From positions 1 through 23,558 of the forward strand of contig DATCCY010000063.1 in assembly GCA_036510975.1 (NCBI GenBank): DNA of 23,558 bases, written 5' to 3'. Positions 1 to 8,661 of this stretch are shown here, piece after piece (within the stretch, counting starts at the first letter, position 1; every line of letters starts with the position of its first letter). The notes under the pieces are model-generated. The model worked only from the letters and a program-made list of their open reading frames with translations, made no database searches and was not told where the DNA came from. A program made the translations under genes and the position numbers. This DNA is from Longivirga sp036510975. Lineage in GTDB: Bacteria > Actinomycetota > Actinomycetes > S36-B12 > CAIYMF01.

Positions 1-998
1 ACGTTCACGACGGGTGGCGCGGGCACCTGGATGCGCGTCGCCCTCGTGGTGATCGCGCCGCTGACACCGACACCGACCACCGGCTCCCCCACCCGCGCCA
101 CTGTGCGCGTCAGTTCACGTGGCGTCATTCGGTCCAGACTCGACAGATACGCCCACTGGTCTTCGTGCGGCTCCATCGTGGCGAGGTCGAGGAAGACCGT
201 CGTCCCTCACCGACGGCACCGCCCCTGCAGTGGTGCAGCGATCAGGTTCCCGAACCCACCTGCCGGGAGGACATCCTGCGAGGGGAACAGCCGATCGTAC
301 GAGGACAGGCTCATCCGGCCCCTGATCCCCGTCGCCTCCCGCAGCAGGCCGATCCCCAACTGCCGAGCAACGCTGGCCTGCACGGGCGCCGTGAAGAACG
401 TCCACACGTGAGCACCGATGCCCGACCGCGACACCTCGAGCGCCGCCGGCACCCGATGAGCGCGGGCTGCCTTCAGGAACGCCAACGCGTCGAGCATCGA
501 TGAGGCTCCGTCGAAGTCGGCAGCCAGCCACTGACAGGTGTCGTCACGCAGCAGCGGGTACAAGCCGAGGTCGATCTCGCCAGCCAGGTGCGCGGTGACC
601 ACCTCGGCAGTCAGCGGCAGGTAGGTAGTCGACCGCGGATCCATTCCGCGACGCCACCCGCCTGCGACCGCCGGCATCCAGCCCGACTTCGCCGTGCGTG
701 CGCTCTCCCACCGCACCGCGTAAACATCGCGGCGAGCAGAGAACAGGTCGGCAAAGAACCCCACCTTGGCCGCCGGTGTCGACGACAACGAGAGGGGTCC
801 CGCAACTGAACCGAGCCCGCCGATCTGCGTCGGCCCCGGCGGTCCCGCCTCCGACGGGGAAAGCCGCAAGACCGCGCTGAGCCGCTCGTTCTCGGCGCGC
901 AGGCGCCGCACTTCTGCGCGCAGCTCCGCGAGATCCGCCTCCCCGCAGGAGACGCTAGCGATCTCGCGACGTGGTCGGACGAGGTGGCGCGACGACAC
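1..998 (-). pseudogene. TOTE-type archaeo-eukaryotic primase-helicase, N-terminal part, broken by an in-frame stop and cut by the window edge
   Basis: The translation begins with a short coiled coil (LAELRAEVRRLRAENERL), followed by the primase domain of TOTE conflict-system proteins. Recognisable blocks are FFADLFSARRDVYAVRWE, YPLLRDDTCQWLAADFDG (the metal-binding DFD), the RSGIGAHVW motif, SYDRLFPSQD and GFGNLIAAPLQ. The frame then meets TGA at 207-209. Past it the same frame continues with clear family sequence (TTVFLDLATMEPHEDQWAYL) and stays open to the window edge, where a helicase domain would normally follow. TGA for an expected Arg codon (CGA) is the simplest explanation. The start is uncertain: no ATG with a ribosome site precedes the coiled coil, and the open frame up to 1175 is not protein-like. 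GTG at 998 is a guess. TOTE proteins are thought to act in conflict with mobile elements; this copy would give only a truncated primase. Family identity is well supported, the pseudogene status moderately so. Confidence 0.75.
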
Positions 999-1196
999 GC
1001 TCCCGACAAGGGGTGAGTGGGTGCACGTCCTCCCGGCGCGGGTCCCGACGAAGCTGCGGATGATGCAGCTCGGCCCCCCGCTGCAAGGTTGGCGGTTCGC
1101 AGCAGCGGGCCAGCAGGGGGTCGACGCGCGAGGCTCGATACGGCCGTCAAGCACGCCGAAGACTGACACTGACAAGGCCCGTCTTCACGCGGGCCA

Positions 1197-1647
1197 CGTC
1201 CGACTATCGCACGCGAGTTGACAGGAAGAGCGTCCGACTATCGCGCGGCTAGTGACGGCATGGAGTCGCGTTGACGCCGTCAACAAGCCACCTCCCACAA
1301 GTGACCTGCGGAAACGCACGAAATCGCGGCCGGCGCGGTCACGTCGAGTGACCGGCCGACCGCGAATACCCGTGTCCTGCAAGGGATGAGGAGTCGGGAT
1401 TGAGACCCGCCTCCTCCTGCGGCATTTGCGCAGGTCAGAGGCTTGTCGTGGTGGAGGTGGCGGGAATCGAACTCGTCCGAACCGTCGGGACCCGTCGGAT
1501 CCCGGTGCTCGTGAGCACGACCCGTCGGGTTCCGTCGGGACCGCTCGGATCCCGTTGGGTCCGCCCGTTGACGCCGTCAACACGGGAGCGGCGCCGGCGG
1601 CGGGCCCCAGACGCTTCGCCGAGACGACGAACCACGGCATCGATTGA
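1197..1647. repeat. Direct repeat A (~450 bp, structured, non-coding) at left flank of the AbiE-Wadjet cassette
   Basis: This stretch aligns along its length with 10414-10868. Both copies open with two CGTCCGACTATCG boxes (1197-1209 and 1231-1243 here). Then come the palindrome GTTGACGCCGTCAAC (1270-1284), an outer stem starting GACCTGCG, a GGTCAC-GTCGA-GTGACC hairpin, a GAGGAGTCGGG/CCCGCCTCCTC hairpin, a tmRNA-end-like segment, GTCGGGACCCG-type inverted repeats and a second GTTGACGCCGTCAAC (1567-1581). Copy A is less perfectly paired than copy B. I see no gene in the interval between the primase remnant and AbiEi; open frames here are low-complexity Arg/Pro-rich shadows. Confidence 0.8.
1449..1472 (-). 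other. tmRNA/tRNA 3'-end-like segment in repeat A (possible attachment-site core)
   Basis: Read on the minus strand, the segment gives GTTCGATTCCCGCC followed by ACCTCCACCA. This is the T-loop, 3' T-stem, acceptor 3' strand and CCA typical of actinobacterial ssrA or a tRNA. The 5' T-stem strand that should pair with it (GCGGG) is absent, so this is a fragment and not a gene. Such 3'-end fragments are what site-specific integrases leave when they use a tRNA or tmRNA gene as target. The match rests on recall of the consensus. Confidence 0.45.
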
Positions 1648-1732
1648 CGTGCGGGACCAGACCCACCAGACGCCGGATTGCCGAAGGGCGGGAGGTCGGC
1701 TCGGTGCTACGGCGCCTCGCGGATAACAAGGT

Positions 1733-1785
1733 AACTGTTGCTCTGTGATCAGTTTGAGATACATTTAGCCTGGTATCGAAAGAGG
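1733..1785 (+). promoter_or_regulatory. Putative abiE promoter, operator and ribosome site
   Basis: A locally AT-rich patch holds a plausible -35 TTGCTC (1738-1743), a 16-nt spacer and -10 TACATT (1760-1765), then a GAAAGAGG ribosome site (1778-1785) ahead of ATG 1792. An inverted repeat AACTG (1733-1737) / CAGTT (1750-1754) brackets the -35 box. AbiEi antitoxins are known to repress their own promoter by binding inverted repeats, so it is a candidate operator. The assignment is by inspection only. Confidence 0.4.
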
Positions 1786-1791
1786 TGTCCC

Positions 1792-2394
1792 ATGGCGCGG
1801 ACGAAGACCCCTCGGGAGCAGTGGCTCGACCTGCTCCCGGCAACGTTCACGCACGCGCGCGCGCGCGAACTCGGCATCAGCGACTGGGCGCTGTCTGCGA
1901 TGCGCCGCGAGGGGCTCCTGGACCAGCCGACCCGGGGCATCTACGCGCGGGCCGCGGGCGAGGCTCTCGACAACGACCTGCTCACTATCGCGACGCGAGC
2001 TCCCTCCGCGACGCTGTGCCTGCGCTCCGCCCTGGCTAGATACGACCTCATCGACGACCTCCCGGGCAGCATCGACATCGCTGTGCCCGCTCGCACTCGC
2101 CCCCCGAAGATGGACCTGCCGATCACCTGGCACAAGTTCGCGATCGACACCTTCGACATCGGGCGCGAACAGATCGAACTGGCGCCCGGGACCAGCATCG
2201 GGATCTACAGCGCGGAGCGCTGCATCATTGATGCCTTCCGGCTCCGCCGGCTCGAGGGACCAGAACTCGGCCACGACGCCCTGCGCCGGTGGCTGACACG
2301 ACGAGGCTCGCAACCGGGGCAGCTGATCCGACTGGCCTCACAGTTCCCGCGAGCAGAGACCCCACTTCGCCGCGCACTGGAGGTCCTGCTGTGA
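1792..2394 (+). CDS. abiEi: AbiEi-type antitoxin / transcriptional autorepressor (type IV toxin-antitoxin)
   Basis: The 200-aa product has the AbiEi layout: an N-terminal winged helix-turn-helix (about residues 18-55, FTHARARELGISDWALSAMR then RGIYAR) and a C-terminal domain with the family's AERCIIDAFRLRR stretch. AbiEi normally represses its own operon and counteracts the AbiEii toxin without forming a stable complex with it. The ATG at 1792 is preferred over the longer open frame from 1738 because GAAAGAGG lies 7 nt upstream and the extra N-terminus is not conserved-looking and overlaps the promoter. It overlaps the next gene by 4 nt (GTGA), which fits the standard two-gene AbiE operon. 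It lies just inside repeat A and points toward the Wadjet operon. Confidence 0.85.
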   Translation: MARTKTPREQWLDLLPATFTHARARELGISDWALSAMRREGLLDQPTRGIYARAAGEALDNDLLTIATRAPSATLCLRSALARYDLIDDLPGSIDIAVPARTRPPKMDLPITWHKFAIDTFDIGREQIELAPGTSIGIYSAERCIIDAFRLRRLEGPELGHDALRRWLTRRGSQPGQLIRLASQFPRAETPLRRALEVLL

Positions 2395-3275
2395 AGCCGA
2401 CCCGCCAGACCGCTGCCGGCCGTGCCTACCTCGACCTGCAGAACCTGGCCCGACGGAGCGGCCGCCCCACCGAGGAGCTGTTGTCCCTCTACGTCCTGGA
2501 AGGGTTCCTCGCCCGGCTCAGCGCCTCCGGATTCAACCGCCAACTCATCCTCAAGGGCGGCGTTCTGCTCGCTGCCTTCGACGTGCGCCGCCCCACCCGA
2601 GACGTCGACCTGCAAGCCCTGGACCTCTCCAACGACGTCGCCACCGTCCTCGCCCTCGTTCGCCAGATCGCCGCCATCGCCACTGACGACGGTCTCGAGT
2701 ACCTTCACCAGCGTGCGACCGTCGAGACCATCCGGGACGAGGGTGAGTACGCCGGAGTCCGCGTCAACATGGTCGCGATCTTGGCCAGCGCGACCATCGC
2801 GTTCCACGTCGACATCAACGTCGGCGACCCGATCAGCCCGGCCGCTCAGGACATCGAGCTGCCTCGGATCCTCGGCGGCACCCTCGAACTCCGCGGCTAC
2901 CCCCTGGCGATGGTTCATGCCGAGAAGATCGTCACCGCCGTGAGCCGTGGCACAGTCAACACACGCTGGCGCGACTTCGGCGACATCTACACACTGTCCC
3001 ATGAGCACCCCCTGGTCGGCGGCGAGCTCACCCAGGCAATCACCACCGTCGCTGTCCACCGGGGGGTCGATCTCCAGCCGCTCGGTGAAGTCCTCGAGGG
3101 GTGGGCCCCCGTCGCGCAGGGCAGGTACTCGGCCTGGCGACGCAAGCACCAGCGCACCGCGCTTCCAGAAGCGTTCCAGGACGTCCTCGACGCCGTCACC
3201 CACTTCGCAGACCCGGCCATCACCGGGGATGTCTCGCGGAAGAGCTGGGACCCCGTCCGGCTGGAATGGATGTAG
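2391..3275 (+). CDS. abiEii: AbiEii-type nucleotidyltransferase toxin
   Basis: The 294-aa product begins at GTG 2391, overlapping the antitoxin stop; the frame is open further upstream but only as a shadow of abiEi. It carries the nucleotidyltransferase signature of the AbiEii/DUF1814 family: LILKGGVLL (KGG at residues 55-57) followed by RRPTRDVDL (66-74) with the paired acidic residues D71 and D73. Downstream are VHAEKIVTAVSRG and RWRDFGDIY blocks typical of the family. AbiEii-type toxins are nucleotidyltransferases; characterised relatives modify tRNA acceptor ends and stop growth, giving abortive phage resistance. With AbiEi it forms a complete and apparently intact pair. It is convergent with jetD, leaving about 130 bp in which I see no clear terminator. 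Confidence 0.85.
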   Translation: MKPTRQTAAGRAYLDLQNLARRSGRPTEELLSLYVLEGFLARLSASGFNRQLILKGGVLLAAFDVRRPTRDVDLQALDLSNDVATVLALVRQIAAIATDDGLEYLHQRATVETIRDEGEYAGVRVNMVAILASATIAFHVDINVGDPISPAAQDIELPRILGGTLELRGYPLAMVHAEKIVTAVSRGTVNTRWRDFGDIYTLSHEHPLVGGELTQAITTVAVHRGVDLQPLGEVLEGWAPVAQGRYSAWRRKHQRTALPEAFQDVLDAVTHFADPAITGDVSRKSWDPVRLEWM

Positions 3276-3407
3276 AGCCTCAGGGCCGGTAGCCAGCGGT
3301 ACAGGAGCGGTTCCGGGGTTGGCGCAACGACCGCGGGCACGGGCACAGTCGGAATCAGCGCACTGAGGGCCGTCGCGTCAGGCAGCTTCCTCGATCGACG
3401 CAGCCAG

Positions 3408-4607
3408 TCAGCCGTGGTCGCGTGATGCTTCGAGGGCTTCGTGGATCAGGTGATAGCCGATCCGTTCCTGCTCCAGTCGCACGGAGGGACCGAAGACGTC
3501 GGCGCACAGGTCGGCATACAGGAGTTGCTCGTGCTCGGTGAGCCGGGCGAGGGCGGCGCGGCTCGGAGTCGGCTCATGTCCCCAATGGCTCTCGTGAGCC
3601 AGCAGGGTGCCCCTGTCCATGAGGATCGATCGCGTGCGGGGGAAGTGCGCGCGCAGGCCGTCGAGGATGGCGAAGCCGTGGGTGTCCAGGTCGCCCCAGT
3701 AGAGCAGCTCGACCTTGTGGAGCCAGCCGATGTGCGCGAGGCGGCCGAGCCCGTACCCGGAGCCGAGCACGGCGATCATGTCGGGCGCCTCGGGCAGAGC
3801 GAGATAGGTGATCTCGTTCTCGATGATGAGCACACGCCGTGCCATCGAGCCTAGGCCTGCAAGGTCATCGGCGCGTGCGCTGACCTCGAGGAACCCACCT
3901 GGCAGGAGGCGCGAGGAGTCCAGTGTCCGGAGCCGCACGTAGTCAGGCTTGCGGCGAAATCCGAAACGCCCCGCGAGATCCGACCGGGGCGCTGACACGT
4001 CGACTCGCTCAGGAGGAAGGACCTCGCACAGCAAGTCGGAGAGCAGAGCCCGATTCGTCTCGAGGAACTTCGTATCGACGCCGGGTACGTCGACCTCCCG
4101 CAGGTACACCGGTTCCGCGTCGTGCGTCGACACCCACGCCACGACCGCCAGGGCACGCGGCCACACGTCCGGCTTCTCCAGCACCCGCATCGGATGAGCC
4201 TCGACCCACTCACCGAGCGCGGGGATCCGATTCGTTGTCAGCGTGGCGATCTCGTCGTACTCACGCACCTTCGGACCGACGCCGAGCAGTGCCCAGAGCG
4301 ACTCGGGAGTGTCGATCCAGACCCGACACGGCACCTCATTCGCGCCGACGACACGTCCCCCGACCGTGGTGGTCTCCACGCGTAGGTGTCGCGGATGCGC
4401 CGCGCGCCAGCGCAGAGCCCACTCCTGAGCCGCGCCGAGGTCGGCCGCGAGCTCGGTCGGGGTTGGCCCGCGGACCGGCAGCGAGATCGGCTCCCACGTC
4501 TGGGCGCGAGCGTGCCGGCCGAGGAGGTCCCCGCGCGCCCAGCGTCGCTGCAGGGCGTCGAGGACGTCGGAGGGCTCTGTCCACCGTGAGGCCACGGAAC
4601 GACTCAC
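3408..4607 (-). CDS. jetD: Wadjet nuclease subunit JetD (DUF3322/DUF2220, Toprim-like)
   Basis: The 399-aa product matches the length and layout of JetD. The N-terminal DUF3322 part contains DVPGVDTKFLE (about residues 173-183). The C-terminal DUF2220 part has the Toprim-like core: VLIIENEITYLAL (259-271, E263 and E265) and LLYWGDLDTHGF (301-312, D306 and D308), the acidic residues expected to bind metal. JetD is the topoisomerase VI-like nuclease that cuts small circular DNA after the JetABC SMC complex has extruded it. It starts at GTG 4607, overlapping the jetC stop in GTGA, so it is the last gene of the operon. All motifs are intact. Confidence 0.92.
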   Translation of the reverse strand: MSRSVASRWTEPSDVLDALQRRWARGDLLGRHARAQTWEPISLPVRGPTPTELAADLGAAQEWALRWRAAHPRHLRVETTTVGGRVVGANEVPCRVWIDTPESLWALLGVGPKVREYDEIATLTTNRIPALGEWVEAHPMRVLEKPDVWPRALAVVAWVSTHDAEPVYLREVDVPGVDTKFLETNRALLSDLLCEVLPPERVDVSAPRSDLAGRFGFRRKPDYVRLRTLDSSRLLPGGFLEVSARADDLAGLGSMARRVLIIENEITYLALPEAPDMIAVLGSGYGLGRLAHIGWLHKVELLYWGDLDTHGFAILDGLRAHFPRTRSILMDRGTLLAHESHWGHEPTPSRAALARLTEHEQLLYADLCADVFGPSVRLEQERIGYHLIHEALEASRDHG

Positions 4608-7600
4608 GCCGCTCCCCCGGCGTGGTCGTGAGCTGCGTCGATGTCTACGACCGGGATCTCAGTGATCGCGAGCCGGTCGTGGATTGCCTTGCGGTGGTGG
4701 TACTCCTCGATCGTGAGGGTCTGCAGGTGCGAACTGCTTCCCGAGGTGTTGCTGACATAGCCGACCGCGGACACGAACGGCTCGATCACGTGGATCTTCT
4801 GCAGCGGCGTGACGATGAGCAGCTGCAGCCCGAGGCGCTCGAACAGTGAGAGCGCGAACCGCGTCGACTCATCCGATCCTCGTCCGAACGCCTCGTCGAT
4901 GACGACGAACCTGAACGTCTTCGAGCGGGACGATCCCCAGTCCAGCTTGAACTGGTAGGCCAATGAGGCGGCCAGGATCGTGTAGGCCAGCTTCTCCTTC
5001 TGTCCGCCGGACTTTCCGCCGGAGTCGGTGTAGGTCTCGTGCTCGGTGTCGTCGGTCCGCCACCGCTCAGAGGCGGAGAAGGTGAACCAGTTGCGCACGT
5101 CGGTGACGCGTCGGGTCCACGTGCGGTCCAGCTCGGTGAGGCCCTCGCGGCCCTTGAATCGCTCGATGAGCCGCTTCACCTGCAGGAACTTGGCCTCGCC
5201 GTACTGCTCAGTCTCGTCGGCGAGGGCGCCCTCTGTGCAGGCGCGCAGATCGCTGATGAACGCGCGCACGTCTTGATTGCTGGTGCGTTGGCCGTCGAGG
5301 CGGATGTAGCGGCCAGGGTCGTAGTCGATGCCGGTGAGTGACTCGTTGATGGTGTCGATGCGCTCGTTGATCAGGCTGACCTGCATGTTGAGTTGGGCGA
5401 AGAACGACGCGACGTCGCGGATGGTGTTGGTGTTGAGGTAGTCCTTGAATTGCGCCTCGAATCGGGGCAGGTCGTCCTTGGAGATGCGCGCGTGCAGGCT
5501 CCGGAACTCCTCAGCCGACTCGATCGCGGCGTCGATCTCCTGTGTCTCCAGCGGGTAGTCCGCACGGAACTGCCCCATCCGCTTGACCGCCCGCGCGAGG
5601 GCGAGACGCTGCTGACGCTCAGTCTCCTCGAGCTCGCGATCGAGTTGCTCACGTTGGGCCTGCTGGAGGGCATCGACAGCCCCGAGGTCTCTCGGTAGAG
5701 CCCCGAGCCGAGCTCGCAGCTGCTCGCGGACGGGGTCGAGGAGGACGGCGTCCGGCGCGGACAGGCTCGAACGGATCCGTTCCAACGATGCGGTGTGATC
5801 CTCGGCCTTGGTCCGGGCGTGTCCGATGCGGTCTTGCACGTCGCTTCGTTCTCGGTCGCACTCTGCGATCAGGCGTTCGATGTCGTCGAGAGCCTCACCG
5901 ATACCGCGAAGGGCGTCCGAGGCGGCCTCGATCTGGCGGGTCTCGGCATCGAGGGAGGCCACGAGGCTGACGCTGGACTGGTAGTCCAGCTCGGTGAAGT
6001 CGGTGACCCGACGGAGGGCTTCGAGGTCTCCCCGACGAGCGCGCAAGTCACGGTCCCGTGCTTCGAGCTCACCGCGCAGCGTCGAGTCCTTGGCAAGGTC
6101 ACGCTGCAGCTCGCCGGCTCGGGCGAGCAGCAGATCGATCTTGCCTTGGTTGCTCCACCCGAGTACCCACTGGGCGCGGTCGTCGATGCGGTGGCGGTCG
6201 TCCTTCTCGTGGCGGCCGCCGATGCCCTTGACCTGCCCTTGAGCGGTGACTGCGCGGTCGGACCGGCGAAACTCCTCCAGCGTCGTGGCGCACACTTGGT
6301 CCGCGCGGTGGGCGAGCTCGGCCTCGAGCCAGGCGAAGTGCGGGGTGTCGGTGCTGATCTCGACGGTGTCGCAGAGCAGGAGCCCGGTGTCGCTGCGATC
6401 GGGTCGACGCACCGTGTTCGCGCCGACCCGGTAGTAGACGATGCGGGCTCCGAGGTGCCGTCCGTTGATCCAGGACGCGATGGAGTTGTAGTGCTCGTTC
6501 GGTACGAGCAGCGACAGGGCGAAGCCGCGTAGCACGCGCTCCGCGACGCCCTCCCACTCGCCGTGCTCGGGTCGCACCTGCAGCAACTCACCGGCGAACG
6601 GCACCAAGTCGAGGTCGATGCCGAGCTCCTCGCACATCGCGCTGCGCAGCTCCTGGCTCCGTCGGGGAATGTTGGTACGCCGCTGCTGCAGACTGAGCAG
6701 CTCGGCGTTGACCTCGCCCGCGGCCTCCTCGAGCTTCTCGCGCCCGACCGCGGCGCGGTCGCGAGCCGCCTGCAGCTCGGCGTCGTCGGCGTCGAGAGCG
6801 TCCATGCGCCCGGTTGCCACCGCGAGTCTCGCGGCGAGAGTGGTCGGTGAGTCGACGGGTTCGAGCCCGAGTCGCTGCAGCAGCGCCGTGATTTCGCGAT
6901 GGCGGCTGTATCGAGTCTCGCGCTGCACCTCCGCGGAGCGCCGTTCCTTGGCGATCTGCTCGAGACGGTCACCGCCGTAGCCGGCCCGTTGCAGGACGAG
7001 CTGGGTCTGGCGCTCCCGATGCGCCACGAGTGCTTCGGAGAGTCCGTGATGATCACCCCTCAGCGAGTCCACCCTCGCCTGCCAGGATCGGATCGAGTCC
7101 TCGAGCAGGTCTGCCCGGATCTCGTCGAGTGCGGATGGCAGCGCATGACGCAGGGTCGTGAGGTGGTCTGCGCGGCCGACATGCTGGTCGTAGGCGTCGC
7201 AGTCAGCGAGGAGCGGATCGAGCTGCGCGAGCTGCGCCCGGGCTCGGGAGACGGCCTCGTGGGCCTTGGTCAGGTTGTCGAAGTGCTCGATGAGCTGGGC
7301 CACCCACTGGTCGGAGTCGAAGGGCTCGAGCATGTGGTCGCGCACGAAGTCGTTGAGATCACCGACCGACTTCATCGACACCGTCTGGTGGAACAGCTCC
7401 ATCGCCTGTTCCGACTCGATGCCCAGTCGACGACGGAAGTCAGCGCCGTAGGCCTTGAACGAGTCGTGCACGTGTCCCAGCGTGCGCAGCCTCTTGCGAA
7501 CGTCCGCGGACTCCGCGCCGAAGCCGCTGAGGTCCTCGGCGACGCTCAGGCCCCGGTCCGCGGTCAGGAACACCCGCTGCGCCTGCTGCTCGCTCTCGCG

Positions 7601-8029
7601 CAGCCAGAAGACCTGCGCGAGACTGACGGTCGAGTCGAGGGCATCGTTGGCGAAGACCCCGAGGATGACGGAGTAGGTGTTCCCGGGCCGCAGAGCGACC
7701 GGGCGGCTGATGCCCGTCTCCTCGTTGCGCTCGGACTTGTAGTGCCCGCGCACGTAGGACACCAGGGTGCGCTCGCGGCTCTCCGCGCCGGCCGCCTTGT
7801 TGTAGGCGATCCTCCCCGAGGGCAGTAGCAGCGTCGTGATCGCATCGACGAGGGTGGACTTGCCCGAGCCGATGTCACCGGTCAGCAGGCCCGTAGCGCC
7901 GTCGAGGCCGAGGGTCCACACCGACTGGTCGAACGTTCCCCAGTTGAGCACCTCGAGTCGCTGCAGCCGGAATCCTGCGCGCGACTCGCGGGGCTCGAGC
8001 TCATCGGCACCGAAGAGTGCGGTCGTCAT
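4604..8029 (-). CDS. jetC: Wadjet SMC-like ATPase JetC
   Basis: The 1141-aa product is an SMC/MukB-type ATPase. Walker A is GDIGSGKST at residues 51-59. Long charged, helical stretches in the middle are consistent with an antiparallel coiled coil. At the C-terminus, the ABC signature SGGKSGGQKEKLAY starts near residue 1003 and Walker B VVIDEAF lies near 1041-1047, followed by LLIVTPLQK. The ATG at 8029 is chosen because it overlaps the jetB stop in ATGA and is followed at once by family sequence; the frame is open 90 nt further but there it only shadows jetB. JetC is the motor that extrudes plasmid DNA and senses small circles. No frameshift or internal stop is visible. Confidence 0.93.
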   Translation of the reverse strand: MTTALFGADELEPRESRAGFRLQRLEVLNWGTFDQSVWTLGLDGATGLLTGDIGSGKSTLVDAITTLLLPSGRIAYNKAAGAESRERTLVSYVRGHYKSERNEETGISRPVALRPGNTYSVILGVFANDALDSTVSLAQVFWLRESEQQAQRVFLTADRGLSVAEDLSGFGAESADVRKRLRTLGHVHDSFKAYGADFRRRLGIESEQAMELFHQTVSMKSVGDLNDFVRDHMLEPFDSDQWVAQLIEHFDNLTKAHEAVSRARAQLAQLDPLLADCDAYDQHVGRADHLTTLRHALPSALDEIRADLLEDSIRSWQARVDSLRGDHHGLSEALVAHRERQTQLVLQRAGYGGDRLEQIAKERRSAEVQRETRYSRHREITALLQRLGLEPVDSPTTLAARLAVATGRMDALDADDAELQAARDRAAVGREKLEEAAGEVNAELLSLQQRRTNIPRRSQELRSAMCEELGIDLDLVPFAGELLQVRPEHGEWEGVAERVLRGFALSLLVPNEHYNSIASWINGRHLGARIVYYRVGANTVRRPDRSDTGLLLCDTVEISTDTPHFAWLEAELAHRADQVCATTLEEFRRSDRAVTAQGQVKGIGGRHEKDDRHRIDDRAQWVLGWSNQGKIDLLLARAGELQRDLAKDSTLRGELEARDRDLRARRGDLEALRRVTDFTELDYQSSVSLVASLDAETRQIEAASDALRGIGEALDDIERLIAECDRERSDVQDRIGHARTKAEDHTASLERIRSSLSAPDAVLLDPVREQLRARLGALPRDLGAVDALQQAQREQLDRELEETERQQRLALARAVKRMGQFRADYPLETQEIDAAIESAEEFRSLHARISKDDLPRFEAQFKDYLNTNTIRDVASFFAQLNMQVSLINERIDTINESLTGIDYDPGRYIRLDGQRTSNQDVRAFISDLRACTEGALADETEQYGEAKFLQVKRLIERFKGREGLTELDRTWTRRVTDVRNWFTFSASERWRTDDTEHETYTDSGGKSGGQKEKLAYTILAASLAYQFKLDWGSSRSKTFRFVVIDEAFGRGSDESTRFALSLFERLGLQLLIVTPLQKIHVIEPFVSAVGYVSNTSGSSSHLQTLTIEEYHHRKAIHDRLAITEIPVVDIDAAHDHAGGAA

Positions 8030-8661
8030 TGCAGCGCCTCGTCGTCGGGGTCGATGCCGTCTGCGGCGTTCGGACTGGCGCGATACGCCGCGAGCCGCTC
8101 GTCGAAGTCGGCGAGCCACTGCGCGTCGACGAACGCCTTCAGGATCCGGCGTACCTCGTACTCCGGGGGCCTGTCGCCCACCTTGCGCAGGAAGCCGAGC
8201 TCGACGGCCTTCCCGATGTGGGAGTCGACGAGATCGACCAGGCGCGCCTCGTTCGAGCTGGTCGGCAGGAACACCACGAGCATCTCGAGGATCTGGTCGC
8301 GGGTGAGCATGAGCCTGCTCTCCGCGGACGACGCGTCGGCCTCGGCCAGCTTCTTGCGCAGCAAGGCCAGGAGCAGGCTGACCGGGAACGACAGAGCCCG
8401 GCGAGCGACGAGCCGTGGGATCACCGGCTCGTCGGATCCCTCGTCGGGATCCGGGCGCGAACGTAGGAACGCGTAGCCCTCGCTCTCGTCGATGATCGCG
8501 ACGAGCCCGAGCACGGCAACGTAGTCCTGCACCTGGGGTTGGAGGGCAAGGAGCTGCTGCCAGACGGCAGGAGTGGTGTCGCGATATACGACTCCCTTCA
8601 TCAAGGCCGTCGCGACCACCGAGAGGTTGGGCTCGGTGCGCGCCGTGGTGGTGCCGCTCAT
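8026..8661 (-). CDS. jetB: Wadjet MukE-like subunit JetB (DUF4194)
   Basis: The 211-aa product has the size of JetB and sits in the expected position between jetA and jetC, overlapping both by 4 nt. Recognisable parts are the N-terminal segment with VVATALMKGVVYRDTTPAVW, the DYVAVLGLVAIIDESEGYAFLRSR block, and LVARRALSFPVSLLLALLRKKL with the following winged-helix region, as in DUF4194 proteins. JetB is the kite-type (MukE-like) subunit that bridges the JetA kleisin and the JetC heads. The call rests on both sequence and operon position. Confidence 0.9.
   Translation of the reverse strand: MSGTTTARTEPNLSVVATALMKGVVYRDTTPAVWQQLLALQPQVQDYVAVLGLVAIIDESEGYAFLRSRPDPDEGSDEPVIPRLVARRALSFPVSLLLALLRKKLAEADASSAESRLMLTRDQILEMLVVFLPTSSNEARLVDLVDSHIGKAVELGFLRKVGDRPPEYEVRRILKAFVDAQWLADFDERLAAYRASPNAADGIDPDDEALQ

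Noticed and set aside
207..209. TGA read as selenocysteine in the TOTE primase
   Set aside because: The family has no selenocysteine here and an Arg-type residue is expected at this place; no insertion element is evident.
1270..1581. Integron attC sites or a CRISPR array
   Set aside because: The palindrome GTTGACGCCGTCAAC does not fit the GTTRRRY core of attC, and there are no regularly spaced short repeats with unique spacers.
1449..1660. A complete tmRNA or tRNA gene on the minus strand
   Set aside because: Only the 3' half of the T-arm and acceptor fits; the 5' T-stem strand, acceptor 5' strand and tag reading frame are not found.
1400..1764. Small open frames in repeat A (for example containing GGGGGNRTR) and equivalents in repeat B
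   Set aside because: Such peptides arise from translating tRNA/tmRNA-end-like DNA; the two repeat copies do not keep a common reading frame.
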